From an uncultured Pelagibacteraceae bacterium (lineage in GTDB: Bacteria > Pseudomonadota > Alphaproteobacteria > Pelagibacterales > Pelagibacteraceae): DNA of 63,529 bases. Of this stretch, positions 32,195-41,573 are shown one piece after another (position 1 is the first letter of the stretch; every line of letters begins with the position of its first letter). The position numbers were made by a program, and so were the translations under genes. Below the pieces are notes generated by a model, which saw nothing but the letters and a program-made list of their open reading frames with translations, ran no database searches and was not told the origin of the DNA. Location: positions 1-63,529 of the forward strand of contig CACLYQ010000003.1 in the NCBI GenBank assembly GCA_902611175.1, read 5' to 3'.

Positions 32195-33170
32195 TAGCTG
32201 AATCTCCTTTAACTCTAATTCTTGGATCTATAAAGTAATACAAGATATCGACTATAAAATTTATCATTACAAAAACGAATGCTATAAATACTAAATATGC
32301 TGACATAATTGGAATATCTACAAACTGAACAGCTTGAATAAAAAGAAATCCCATACCTGGCCATTGAAATACTGTTTCCGTAATTATTGAAAAAGCAATT
32401 AATGTTCCAATATTTATTCCAGCAATAGTTATTACTGGAATTAGTCCATTTTTAAGTGCGTGCTTATAATTAATGCTTTTTTCATTAATGCCTCTAGCTC
32501 TTGCAAACTTTATGTAATCAGTCTGAAGTATTTCCATCATTTCAGCTCTGACGAGTCTTATTATATATGTCATTTGAAAAAGGCTTAAAGTAACTGATGG
32601 TAATATAATTGCTTTTAAACCTGATATGGTTAAAAAGCCTGTCGACCAAAATCCTAGATCTACCACCTCACCTCTTCCAAATGATGGTAGAACGCCTAAT
32701 ATAACTGCAAAAAGATAAATAAATAAAATACCAATTACAAAAGTTGGAAGAGAAACACCTAATAAAGAAACTGCTAAGATAAAATCACTCAAAAAACCTT
32801 TTCTTTTTATACCTGTATATACTCCCAATAAAGTACCAGAAACCAATGCAATTAGAGCAGATATTAAAACTAATTCAATTGTTGCAGGTAATCTTTCAAT
32901 GATTAATTCAGATACAGGTCTTCTTAATTGATAAGATATTCCAAATTCTCCTTTAGAGGCATTAATTATAAACCTAGTAAATTGTACATGAATTGGGTCC
33001 ATTAAACCCAAGGTTTCTCTTAACTCAGCTCTTTCTTCATCTGATGTTTCCTCACCCACCATATTATTTATTGGGTCTCCTACAAAATTAAAAAGAGAGA
33101 AAGATACAAAAGCTACGACAAGCATAACCATTGCAGATTGAAACAATCGTTTAAAAAAATACTTTATCAA
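32187..33170 (-). CDS. dipeptide/oligopeptide ABC transporter permease (DppB type)
   Basis: A 327-residue inner-membrane permease that opens IKYFFKRLFQSAMVMLVV, the usual DppB N-terminus. It has the docking segment DYIKFARARGINEKSINYKH and a C-terminal YYFIDPRIRVKGD. The start is a TTG at 33170, since an in-frame stop lies just upstream and no better ATG exists before the first helix. There is no obvious Shine-Dalgarno. It follows the hairpin after the SBP gene (33191-33220), which may explain why it should be expressed weakly. Confidence 0.9.
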   Translation of the reverse strand: MIKYFFKRLFQSAMVMLVVAFVSFSLFNFVGDPINNMVGEETSDEERAELRETLGLMDPIHVQFTRFIINASKGEFGISYQLRRPVSELIIERLPATIELVLISALIALVSGTLLGVYTGIKRKGFLSDFILAVSLLGVSLPTFVIGILFIYLFAVILGVLPSFGRGEVVDLGFWSTGFLTISGLKAIILPSVTLSLFQMTYIIRLVRAEMMEILQTDYIKFARARGINEKSINYKHALKNGLIPVITIAGINIGTLIAFSIITETVFQWPGMGFLFIQAVQFVDIPIMSAYLVFIAFVFVMINFIVDILYYFIDPRIRVKGDSASG

Positions 33171-33190
33171 TTTATGAAATTTTATTTTTA

Positions 33191-33220
33191 TACAAGCCCT
33201 TTAATTAAAAAGGGCTTGTA
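33191..33220 (-). terminator. 12-bp hairpin after the peptide-type substrate-binding protein gene
   Basis: TACAAGCCCTTT pairs perfectly with AAAGGGCTTGTA around an AATTAA loop, beginning 9-10 nt after the SBP stop codon. In the transcript the 3' arm is followed by AAAAATAAAATTT rather than a T-run, so partial attenuation or 3' protection of the SBP message is more likely than full termination. It belongs to the five-member set of post-SBP hairpins. Confidence 0.78.
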
Positions 33221-33229
33221 ATAAATTAT

Positions 33230-34792
33230 TTAGTCAAAGCTCGCAAAACGGAATAACGGCTCGTTATTCGGTCTTATCGGAACATTAACATCTTTTTTTG
33301 CAGCCCAAGATATAACTTGGTGATGTAAAGGAAGATAAGAAATATCATCTTTTACTATTTTCCAAGCTTTAGCTATCGCAGCATTTCTCTTATCTAGGTT
33401 AACTTCACCTTCCATAACTCTTATCGCAGCATCTACATCAGAGTTGCTAAAGTTAACTCTGTTCCAGCTTGCTCCACTTTCATATAAGTAATGGAAAACA
33501 TAATGACTATCTAAAGTTGGAACTCCCCAACCTAACATATAAAAGTCACCTTGATTATCTTTTAGTTCTTTAAAGTGCTTACTTTTTGTTTGGGCAAATA
33601 AATTTACTTTAACACCGATTTTACCTAACATACCAACAACAGCTGTGCATATAGCTTCATCATTTACATATCTGTCATTTGGACATCTAAGCTCAACTTC
33701 AAATCCATTCGGATATCCAGCATCAGCTAGAAGTTTTTTTGCAGCAGCTACATCATAAGGAAGTCTTTTATCAAGTTCTTCTGTGTATCCGTTAACACCT
33801 GGAAAAGTAATTATTCCAGCAGGTTCACTTAAACCTCTCATTACTTTTTTCTTAATTGCTTCAATATCTATAGCTTGATAAAGAGCTTGTCTAACTGCTT
33901 TCTTTTTAAATGGGTTATCACCTGTATTACCTGTTCTAAGTTTATCTGCTCCCTGATCCATTCCAAGGAATATAGTTCTCATTTGAGCAGTGCTTTCAAC
34001 TTTGTGAGCAGGTGAATTTTTAATTCTAGCTAAATCTTGCACAGGTGCATCAGTAACAACATCAATTTCACCAGATAAAAGAGCTGCAACTCTAGTAGCT
34101 GCATTTTTTATAGGTAGTAGATGAATTTCTGTTACTTTGTCATCCTTCATAGTACCCCACCATTTTTTATTACGTTTGAAAACTGTTTTAGTATTTGGTT
34201 CTCTTAATGTAATTTTAAATGGTCCAGTTCCCATAGCATTTGTAGCTGAAAATGTTTCTTGTCCAGCATCCCAGTTCTGCGCCATGACTGCAAAATTCTT
34301 TTCACTCCATTTTTTTGACATTATAAAAATGTTTGAAAGTTGGTTTAAAAGAATTGGATTTGGTTTACTTGTTGTAATTTCTACTGTGTAGTCATTAACT
34401 GCTTTTACACCTGATACTGTACTAATATATTCTTTAAAATCAGATGTTCTTTGTTTTGCTCTTAAAATACTAAATACAACGTCTTCAGATGTAAATGGAG
34501 TTCCATCAGAAAATTTAACATCTTCTCTTAATTTAAAGATCCAAGTATTAGGACCTTGAGTTCTCCACTCTGTTGCTAGTTGAGGTCCAATTTTCATATC
34601 TAATCCTCTGGTAACTAGAGCTTCGTATACTTGTCTAGATACTTGAGTGGTAGGACCTTCGTTTTGAGCATGAGGATCAAGTGTTAAACTATCACCCTGC
34701 ATTGACCATTTAATAGTTTTTGCAAACGTTTGTGTTGGGGCAAAAGCTAGAAAAAAAGCCAATAAAATTTTTATAAAATACCCATACTTCAT
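33230..34792 (-). CDS. ABC transporter substrate-binding protein, family 5 (peptide/nickel type)
   Basis: A 520-residue periplasmic protein with a signal peptide (MKYGYFIKILLAFFLAFA..., cleavage near TFA/KTIK). It shows the family-5 opening IKWSMQGDSLTLDPHAQNE, the region FKLREDVKFSDGTPFTSEDV, which is almost diagnostic, and KKLLADAGYPNGFEVEL. These proteins bind peptides, but also opines, heme, nickel and sugars, so the ligand remains open. It is the first gene of its operon and is followed by a strong hairpin. Confidence 0.92.
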   Translation of the reverse strand: MKYGYFIKILLAFFLAFAPTQTFAKTIKWSMQGDSLTLDPHAQNEGPTTQVSRQVYEALVTRGLDMKIGPQLATEWRTQGPNTWIFKLREDVKFSDGTPFTSEDVVFSILRAKQRTSDFKEYISTVSGVKAVNDYTVEITTSKPNPILLNQLSNIFIMSKKWSEKNFAVMAQNWDAGQETFSATNAMGTGPFKITLREPNTKTVFKRNKKWWGTMKDDKVTEIHLLPIKNAATRVAALLSGEIDVVTDAPVQDLARIKNSPAHKVESTAQMRTIFLGMDQGADKLRTGNTGDNPFKKKAVRQALYQAIDIEAIKKKVMRGLSEPAGIITFPGVNGYTEELDKRLPYDVAAAKKLLADAGYPNGFEVELRCPNDRYVNDEAICTAVVGMLGKIGVKVNLFAQTKSKHFKELKDNQGDFYMLGWGVPTLDSHYVFHYLYESGASWNRVNFSNSDVDAAIRVMEGEVNLDKRNAAIAKAWKIVKDDISYLPLHHQVISWAAKKDVNVPIRPNNEPLFRFASFD

Positions 34793-34853
34793 TTCTCTCT
34801 CCTATATTATTAAAATAAAAATCTAACTTATTAATTATGTAAACTAAAGTGAT

Positions 34854-35579
34854 TTAATTCACTATTTTTTTAAAGTTTTCGTAAAGAATTTTTGAATATT
34901 TGTTCATAGATTGAATATTGTCTTTGGCATCATTATCAAATTTATCAAGAGCCCCCTGTCCTAGCTGACTCTCTAAAGCAGATTTATATTCAGGCACACA
35001 TCCCCATTCTCCCACAGTGGTATCTTTTATTTCTATATGAAATTGAATACCGTAAGCATGTTTTTTGTATTTAAAAATTTGGTATTTCGTTTCAGGAGAT
35101 GACGCTAAAAGAGTTATATTATTATTATTTTCTAGATTTTGAACTTCATATGAGTGCCACTGGAGTGATTTAATAATATCAGGATATTCTTTAAATAATA
35201 AATCATCCTTTTTACTATTTAAAAAATTAATATCTAAAATACCTATTTCTGGATTTTTTGATTTAACTACTGTACCTCCAACTACCTCTCCTAATAATTG
35301 ACAACCTAAACAAAAACCTAAATATGGTTTATTTAAGTCTACAACAAATTCTTTGATTTTTTTTTTTTCTTCTATTAACCACGGGTAATCTTTTTCCATC
35401 CATGTATCCATTGGTCCACCCATACAAAACATTGCATCAAATTCAGTTAAATCATCAGGTATCTCTTCACCCTCGTCAAGTTCTATAGTTTTAATATTAA
35501 TTTTATCCTCTAACATTAAATCTTTAATATAACCGGGATCCTCAATTTTAATGTGTTGAAGAACAATTATATTTTTCAT
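34854..35579 (-). CDS. class I glutamine amidotransferase (GuaA-like domain protein)
   Basis: A 241-residue protein with the class I GATase triad: nucleophile cysteine in YLGFCLGCQLLGEVVGG and the histidine-glutamate pair in YGIQFHIEIKD. It begins IIVLQHIKIEDPGYI as in the stand-alone GMP synthase-like group, whose members hydrolyse gamma-glutamyl bonds in polyamine or amine breakdown or have unknown partners. It lacks the ATP-pyrophosphatase domain of GuaA. It overlaps the HisN-like gene by 4 bp, and a link between them is not obvious. Confidence 0.83.
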   Translation of the reverse strand: MKNIIVLQHIKIEDPGYIKDLMLEDKINIKTIELDEGEEIPDDLTEFDAMFCMGGPMDTWMEKDYPWLIEEKKKIKEFVVDLNKPYLGFCLGCQLLGEVVGGTVVKSKNPEIGILDINFLNSKKDDLLFKEYPDIIKSLQWHSYEVQNLENNNNITLLASSPETKYQIFKYKKHAYGIQFHIEIKDTTVGEWGCVPEYKSALESQLGQGALDKFDNDAKDNIQSMNKYSKILYENFKKIVN

Positions 35580-36379
35580 GTAGCTGGTTTTATTAATTTT
35601 AAAATTTTTTTGTGATTTGATAAATTATTTGAAACAATTATATTTCCACCCAATGAAGCATCTTTGTTATCCCATGTAGTAATTATTCCACCTGATGCTT
35701 TAATAATTGGTATTATTGGATGTATATCCCAAATTTTGTTTGCACATTGAGCTACAATATCTAGTCTTCCCTCTGCTAATTGGCAATATGTTAGTGCATC
35801 GAAACATGGAAACTGCATTCTCTTAATGAATTTCATTATTTTTATTTGTTTTTGAAAAGACAAAGTTCCATGAAAAGCAGCGGCTACTTTTAAATAATTA
35901 AATTTTATTTTTTTGTTTACTTTTAATTTTCTTTTTTTTTTGCCTTCAAATACAAAAGCAGATTTATTATTTTGATTTAAATAGTACCTTTTCATTCTTG
36001 GGAAATTAGCTAGCCCGACCATTGGTTTATTCTTATAATTTAGAGAAATTAAATTGCTCCAGGTAGGATTTCCAGCAACGAATGATCTTGTCCCATCAAT
36101 TGGATCAATTATCCATGAAAATAGACTTTTCGTCTTTTTTACCCCAAACTCTTCACCAATAATTTGATGATCTGGAAAATTATCATTAATCTTCTTTCTT
36201 ATAAATTTTTCAAAAGCTTTATCAGCACTGGTAACAGGATCATAACCTTTGCCTTTTAACTTGTTATTAATTGTAAAAGTTTTGTTAAGTTTAGTGTAAT
36301 AAAAATTAGTTAAATCCTTAGCAAGCTTATTCAAAAAGGTGTAATAAATCTTGAAATCTTTTGTTTTTTTGAAGGTCAT
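35576..36379 (-). CDS. hisN: inositol monophosphatase family, histidinol-phosphatase (HisN)-like
   Basis: A 267-residue Mg-dependent phosphatase. The metal sites are GEEFGVK, the family signature WIIDPIDGTRSFVAGNP and the second signature WDIHPIIPIIKASGGIITTW. The spacing and the FVAGNP variant favour histidinol-phosphate phosphatase of the HisN type over inositol monophosphatase. Alphaproteobacteria use HisN for this histidine step. It is divergent from the gamma-butyrobetaine hydroxylase-like gene by 87 bp. Confidence 0.8.
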   Translation of the reverse strand: MTFKKTKDFKIYYTFLNKLAKDLTNFYYTKLNKTFTINNKLKGKGYDPVTSADKAFEKFIRKKINDNFPDHQIIGEEFGVKKTKSLFSWIIDPIDGTRSFVAGNPTWSNLISLNYKNKPMVGLANFPRMKRYYLNQNNKSAFVFEGKKKRKLKVNKKIKFNYLKVAAAFHGTLSFQKQIKIMKFIKRMQFPCFDALTYCQLAEGRLDIVAQCANKIWDIHPIIPIIKASGGIITTWDNKDASLGGNIIVSNNLSNHKKILKLIKPAT

Positions 36380-36466
36380 TTATCTGATGAGTAATAGTTA
36401 AAATATACAACTAGTTCAAATAAAATATCTTGAAAATTTTAGAATTTGATAGAAGAATTCAGATAG

Positions 36467-37570
36467 ATGAAAATAGAAATCGATTCTAAAAAAGTATTTA
36501 TAAATAGTGGAAATAATAAAGAAGAAATACATCCATTTTGGCTTAGAGAAAGAATAAATAACGAAGATGCTCTGGATAAAGGAAATCAACAAAGATTATT
36601 TGATCCAAATTCTATAAATACTAACATTGATATAGAAAAAATTGAGAATGAAGATGGATTACTTAATTTATTTTTCAATGATGGGACCAGTTATAAAATA
36701 AAAGAAGATCAAATATTAAATGAGTATAAATCTCAAAATCTTGATACTATTTCAATTGATAAAATTAAATGGGACTCAAATTTTAATAATTTTCAAAGAT
36801 TTAAATTTGAAAATGATATTTTTGAAAAAAAAATCATGTATGATTTATTAGTATCATTCTATAAATATGGTTTTGTAGTTTTAACTAATGTTCCTACTGA
36901 AGATAATTTTATTATTAAATTTGCAAATTCAATTGGCTGTGTCAGAAGAACAAATTTTGGGGAATTTTTTAATGTAAGATCTGTACCTAATCCTAATGAT
37001 TTGGCTTATACATCGTTAGCATTATCTCCACATACAGATAATCCGTATAGAAAACCAGTTCCTTGTGTTCAATTATTGCATTGTATTACAAATAATGTGA
37101 GTGGAGGAAATTCTACCTTGGTTGATGGTTACACAGTAAGTGAAAAAATCAAAAAACATTATCCAGAATATTATGAAATTTTATCTTCAGTGAAAGTAAA
37201 ATTTAAATTTATAGACAATACAGTTGTTCTAGAAGATATGTCTGAGTTAATAAAATTGGATGAAAAAAGTAATTTTAAACAAGTTAGATTTAGTCCAAGA
37301 TTAGATTATGCTCCGATATTAGAAAAATCAAAATTGGATTTATTCTATAAAGCTAGAAATAAAATTTCTGAATTATACAACTCTGATAAATATAAAGTTG
37401 AATTTAAATTAGAAACAGGAGATTTATTAATGATGGACAATCATAGATTACTTCATGGAAGAACAAAGTATGATGTTAACGAAGGTGATAGATATTTACA
37501 AGGATGCTACATTGATTTCGACAGTACAGAAGGTAAACTTAGACATTTAAAAAGAAAATTTAATCTTTAA
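36467..37570 (+). CDS. gamma-butyrobetaine hydroxylase-like 2-oxoglutarate dioxygenase
   Basis: A 367-residue Fe(II)/2-oxoglutarate enzyme of the TauD/BBOX family. The N-terminal ~90 residues form a DUF971-type zinc-like module (HPFWLRERINNEDAL, QQRLFDPNSI), and the iron site is seen in LSPHTDNPYRKP (H-x-D) and MMDNHRLLHGRTKYD (distal His and Arg). This pattern is that of gamma-butyrobetaine or trimethyllysine hydroxylases in carnitine synthesis. Marine bacteria may use it for breakdown of quaternary amines. It overlaps the convergent azoreductase-like gene by 11 bp. Confidence 0.85.
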   Translation: MKIEIDSKKVFINSGNNKEEIHPFWLRERINNEDALDKGNQQRLFDPNSINTNIDIEKIENEDGLLNLFFNDGTSYKIKEDQILNEYKSQNLDTISIDKIKWDSNFNNFQRFKFENDIFEKKIMYDLLVSFYKYGFVVLTNVPTEDNFIIKFANSIGCVRRTNFGEFFNVRSVPNPNDLAYTSLALSPHTDNPYRKPVPCVQLLHCITNNVSGGNSTLVDGYTVSEKIKKHYPEYYEILSSVKVKFKFIDNTVVLEDMSELIKLDEKSNFKQVRFSPRLDYAPILEKSKLDLFYKARNKISELYNSDKYKVEFKLETGDLLMMDNHRLLHGRTKYDVNEGDRYLQGCYIDFDSTEGKLRHLKRKFNL

Positions 37571-38147
37571 ATAATTCTTTTATTTTTTCTTCAGCATTTT
37601 TTATCGACTTTTCATAATCTAAAGCCATTTGATCTGCTGCAACTATATCGATTTTTTTAATACCAAAAAAATTTAACATATGTATCAACCATGGAGTTAA
37701 AAAGTCTTCTTCCCCTTGTATTTTTGTTCCACCAGAAGTAATTACTAAGTAGACCTGCTTATCTTCTAATAAACCTTTTCTTCTTCCATCATCCCCATAT
37801 TTAAATGTCAATTTTACTCTGGCTGCAAGATCAGCCCAAGCTTTCAGTGTTGCTGGCGGGCCAAAATTATAAATTGGCACTGATATAATAATTACATCAC
37901 ATTCTTTTAACTCCGATACCAACTTATCAGACAATTCAAACATTTTTTTATGTTCATCTGTTTGCTCATTCTCTGGAATTTTCATTCCAGACTCAGTTAA
38001 ACCAGATATAAAAAGCATTTCGTCATCTAGGTCTCTATAAATTACCTCATCATTATCTTTTTTAACTTTATCAAGTATTTTTTTTGCAAGCATCCTTGAG
38101 GTAGAACCTTCTTTTCTAGCACTGCAATCGATTTGATATATTTTCAT
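37560..38147 (-). CDS. azoR: FMN-dependent NADH-azoreductase-like flavodoxin-fold protein
   Basis: A 195-residue quinone reductase/azoreductase family protein. It has QIDCSARKEGSTSRMLAKK (phosphate-binding loop of FMN), ISVPIYNFGPPATLKAWADL (flavin-binding P-x-Y-N-F motif) and VITSGG near residue 140. It reduces quinones or azo compounds with NAD(P)H by two electrons and protects against redox cycling. It is 2 bp downstream of ccdA on the same strand and probably cotranscribed with it and ppc. Confidence 0.85.
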   Translation of the reverse strand: MKIYQIDCSARKEGSTSRMLAKKILDKVKKDNDEVIYRDLDDEMLFISGLTESGMKIPENEQTDEHKKMFELSDKLVSELKECDVIIISVPIYNFGPPATLKAWADLAARVKLTFKYGDDGRRKGLLEDKQVYLVITSGGTKIQGEEDFLTPWLIHMLNFFGIKKIDIVAADQMALDYEKSIKNAEEKIKELFKD

Positions 38148-38149
38148 TT

Positions 38150-38857
38150 TTATCCAAGTTTTTGAAGTATAGGAAAATACTTTAATATGTAAAATCCTAA
38201 AGCTTGTAACTGGTTTGTAATCATTAATATTCCTGTTATCAATAATAATCCTCCACCAATTCTTGAAATAGTTATCATTTTTGATTTTAGATTTTTTGTA
38301 ACAACCATAAAACGTTGAATCAAATAGCCTGATGCAATAAATGGTAGTGCTAAACCAAGTGAATAGAACACAAGTAACAATATACCTCGGTTCAAACTTT
38401 GCTCAATTGAAGCTAATGCTAATATTGATCCTAAAATAGGTCCAATACATGGAGTCCATCCAAATCCAAATGCCATACCAACTAATATTGAGCTAAAATT
38501 TCCTGATTTAATCTCAGTATTAATTCTTTTTTCATAATTTAAAAACTTAATATTAATTAATCCCATAATATGAAGGGAAAAAATGATTATTATACTTCCT
38601 GCAATAATTCTTAATTCAAAAGAATTACTTAAAATTAAAGAACCTAAAAAAGTTGCGGTAGCACCGAAGCTTATAAAAACAATAGAAAAACCAAAAGTAA
38701 ATAGAACTATAGGGAATATATTAATTGTTTTTTTTTCTAATAACTCATTTAAAGAGCTTCCAGAAATATAAGATATATATCCAGGTATTAATGGAAGTAC
38801 GCATGGAGACAAAAAACTTATCAATCCAGCTCCAAATGCAACAAATAATTCTATCAT
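38150..38857 (-). CDS. ccdA: cytochrome c biogenesis protein CcdA (DsbD transmembrane domain)
   Basis: A 235-residue membrane protein with six helices in two related triplets. Its two redox cysteines lie in FLSPCVLPLIPGYISY and FGWTPCIGPILGS, the paired motif of CcdA. It carries electrons from thioredoxin across the membrane to keep apocytochrome c or periplasmic thiols reduced. It starts one base after the ppc stop and is followed by the azoreductase-like gene. No other cytochrome c maturation genes are nearby. Confidence 0.9.
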   Translation of the reverse strand: MIELFVAFGAGLISFLSPCVLPLIPGYISYISGSSLNELLEKKTINIFPIVLFTFGFSIVFISFGATATFLGSLILSNSFELRIIAGSIIIIFSLHIMGLINIKFLNYEKRINTEIKSGNFSSILVGMAFGFGWTPCIGPILGSILALASIEQSLNRGILLLVFYSLGLALPFIASGYLIQRFMVVTKNLKSKMITISRIGGGLLLITGILMITNQLQALGFYILKYFPILQKLG

Positions 38858-41539
38858 TTAACCAGTATTTTTCATTGCAGCTGAAATGCCTGCAATAGAT
38901 GTTAATAATGCATCATTAAGATCATTTTTTTTATCTGAATTTAATTTTTTTTTTTTGATTTTATTCATAACTACTGCTTGAATTATATTTAATACTTCTG
39001 TGTAAATATTTCTTACAATAACTCCTGATCTAAATTTTTTTCTTTCATTTATAATTTCTTTTGGCGTAATCTTTTTATTTAATTTTTTAATAACTTCGAA
39101 TTGAAACCTAAGTTTTTTTCCAACTCTTTTTAAATCTTTATCAGCTAAATATTCCTCATATATTTTTGAAATATCTGGGTCTACTTTTGAAATTACCATA
39201 TCCAAAATATCCATCATTGAATTGAAGAAAGGCCAATTTTTTTCCATATCTATTAGTGTTTTCTTAAATTTTTCTATCGATGAATATCTTAAAGCTTCTG
39301 CGCTCCCAAGCCATGCTGGGAGCATTAGTCTTATTTGCGTCCAAGCAAATACCCAAGGTATTGCTCTTAAACCTTTGATATTGTCAATATTCTTTCTTTT
39401 AGACGGTCTTGATCCAATTGAAAGTTTTCCTAAAGACACATGTGGCGTTACGGTTTTAAAATATTTAATAAAATCTGAACTTTGATTAATATTTTTTCTA
39501 TATGAACTTTTTGAAATATCAGACATTTTTTCAATTAGATTTCTCCAATCTTTTTTAGGTACTGGCGGTGGGGTTAATGTTGCCTCCATTACCGCTCCTA
39601 TATAGCTACATAAATTGTAAATTGCTAAAGGCTGGTATCCATATTTCTGTTGAATAACTTCTCCTTGATCGGTTATTCTGATTTTTCCATTAACTGTATT
39701 TGGTGGCTGAGATTTTAAAGTAGCTTGAATTGGGCCTCCACCTCTACCTGCTGAACCACCTCTTCCATGAAAGAAAGTAACATCTATTTTATATTTTTTT
39801 GCAATTTTAATAATTTCTTCTTGAGCCTTATATTGATGCCAACTTGCACAAATTTTTCCAGCATCTTTGCTTGAATCTGAATATCCAATCATGACTTCTT
39901 GTTTATTTTTTATTAAATCTCTGTACCACTTTAATGAAAACAAGCTGGCCATTATTGATTTTGCATTAATTAAGTCATCTAATGTTTCAAATAAAGGGAC
40001 AACTCTTAATTTATTTTTAATATTTGCTTCTTTTTGCAAATATAAAACTGAAAGAATATCAGATGCAGATGATGTCATTGAAATAACATAAGCCCCTAAA
40101 CATTCAGTTGGCTCTTCAGATAAAATTTTAAATGTTGACCAAACTTCTTTGTTTTCTTTATTTTTAAAATTAAAGTTTTTTATGAAATTTGATTTTTTTT
40201 TCATCTTAGATGATAAAAATTTAATTTTTTCTTCCTCACTCCATTTTAGATAATTAAGTTTATTTTTTTTCTGAACAAGTTCATTGATTAACTGTGAGTG
40301 TCTAGATGATTCTTGTCTAATATCTAGTTTTGCCAGATTAATTCCAAAACATTTTGCTCTTCTCATTAAATCTAATAATTCACCACTTGCAATATTTTCA
40401 CTTTGATTTTCCTCTAAAGACTCACGGACAATTCTAAGAGGTTTTAAAATTTCCTCTTTTGAGTTTAGCAAATTGTTATAGTCTAAAGGCTTTTTGTTAA
40501 CTATAAATTGTTCAATTGCTCGATGAGTAAATCGCATTTTATCTCTTAAAGGTCTTAAGAAAACTCTGTAAGGTTCAAATGATTTTCCTGTAAGTTTTTG
40601 AATTTTTTTTGAACACTTTTTCATTGAATATGATCTAATTAATTTAGTGAGTTCTTTTTCATACAATTTTGCCGCTTCCCATCTTGATAATAACAAAACT
40701 TCTTTTGTTACTTTTGAAGTTACATTTGGATTTCCGTCTCTATCACCTCCCATCCATGATCCAAACTCAATAGGATTAAAATTTTTTGGCAAACCTTTAC
40801 CCATATTATTCAAAAATATATCATTGAGTCTTCTGTAGACTTTTGGAATAGTTTCCCAAAGACTATCCTCTATTATTGCAAGACCCCATCGCGCTTCATC
40901 GGCTGGAGACGGTTTTGATCTTTTTAAGTCATCTGTATTCCAAATAATGGTAAATTCATCATGAATTTTTTTATTTAAAGATTTTATTTTTAAAGCGTGA
41001 TCTTTAAATAACTCTCTTTCTTCAAGTATTTCTGTAATTTTATGATATTTTTGAATTAAAGTTCTTCTTTTGACCTCTGTTGGATGGGCTGTCAAAACTA
41101 TTCCAATATTTAAATTTTTTGCAAAACTATATATTTTATTATTATTAATTTTTTTATTTTTAAATAATTTCTCAAAAATTTCTTCTATAAATATATTTTT
41201 TTGATTTTTACCGTCTCTTTTATTTTCATATTGGTTGAGTTGTCTAGATGCATCAATAGACTCGGCTAGATTTATAAAATTCATAAAATGATTAAATGCT
41301 CTTGCAAGCTTGTAAGTATTTTTAGGATTAATACTTTTTATTTCATTAGCAATTTTTTTATATGATTTTTTTTGGATTTTATTTGCTTTTGATAACTTTC
41401 TAATTTTTTCAACAAGATTATAAAAGCTTTTACCTTCTTGTTCTTTAATTACATTTCCTAATGAATTTCCTAAAAACCTCACATCCTCTCTTAATGATTT
41501 AGTGGGAATTCTCTCATAGTATAGGTCTCTTTTGATCAC
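38858..41539 (-). CDS. ppc: phosphoenolpyruvate carboxylase
   Basis: An 893-residue full-length PEP carboxylase that adds bicarbonate to PEP to make oxaloacetate and refills the TCA cycle. Landmarks, in order, are VLTAHPTEVKRRTL (near 154), GSWMGGDRDGNPNV (near 263), FFHGRGGSAGRGGGP (near 590), GEVIQQKYG, and the C-terminal MKNTG, which takes the place of the usual MRNTG. All catalytic His and Arg regions are visible. It is first in a run with ccdA and the azoreductase-like gene. Start ATG at 41539. Confidence 0.97.
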   Translation of the reverse strand: MIKRDLYYERIPTKSLREDVRFLGNSLGNVIKEQEGKSFYNLVEKIRKLSKANKIQKKSYKKIANEIKSINPKNTYKLARAFNHFMNFINLAESIDASRQLNQYENKRDGKNQKNIFIEEIFEKLFKNKKINNNKIYSFAKNLNIGIVLTAHPTEVKRRTLIQKYHKITEILEERELFKDHALKIKSLNKKIHDEFTIIWNTDDLKRSKPSPADEARWGLAIIEDSLWETIPKVYRRLNDIFLNNMGKGLPKNFNPIEFGSWMGGDRDGNPNVTSKVTKEVLLLSRWEAAKLYEKELTKLIRSYSMKKCSKKIQKLTGKSFEPYRVFLRPLRDKMRFTHRAIEQFIVNKKPLDYNNLLNSKEEILKPLRIVRESLEENQSENIASGELLDLMRRAKCFGINLAKLDIRQESSRHSQLINELVQKKNKLNYLKWSEEEKIKFLSSKMKKKSNFIKNFNFKNKENKEVWSTFKILSEEPTECLGAYVISMTSSASDILSVLYLQKEANIKNKLRVVPLFETLDDLINAKSIMASLFSLKWYRDLIKNKQEVMIGYSDSSKDAGKICASWHQYKAQEEIIKIAKKYKIDVTFFHGRGGSAGRGGGPIQATLKSQPPNTVNGKIRITDQGEVIQQKYGYQPLAIYNLCSYIGAVMEATLTPPPVPKKDWRNLIEKMSDISKSSYRKNINQSSDFIKYFKTVTPHVSLGKLSIGSRPSKRKNIDNIKGLRAIPWVFAWTQIRLMLPAWLGSAEALRYSSIEKFKKTLIDMEKNWPFFNSMMDILDMVISKVDPDISKIYEEYLADKDLKRVGKKLRFQFEVIKKLNKKITPKEIINERKKFRSGVIVRNIYTEVLNIIQAVVMNKIKKKKLNSDKKNDLNDALLTSIAGISAAMKNTG

Positions 41540-41573
41540 AATTTATTATATCAAAAAAGAGATTATATTTGGA

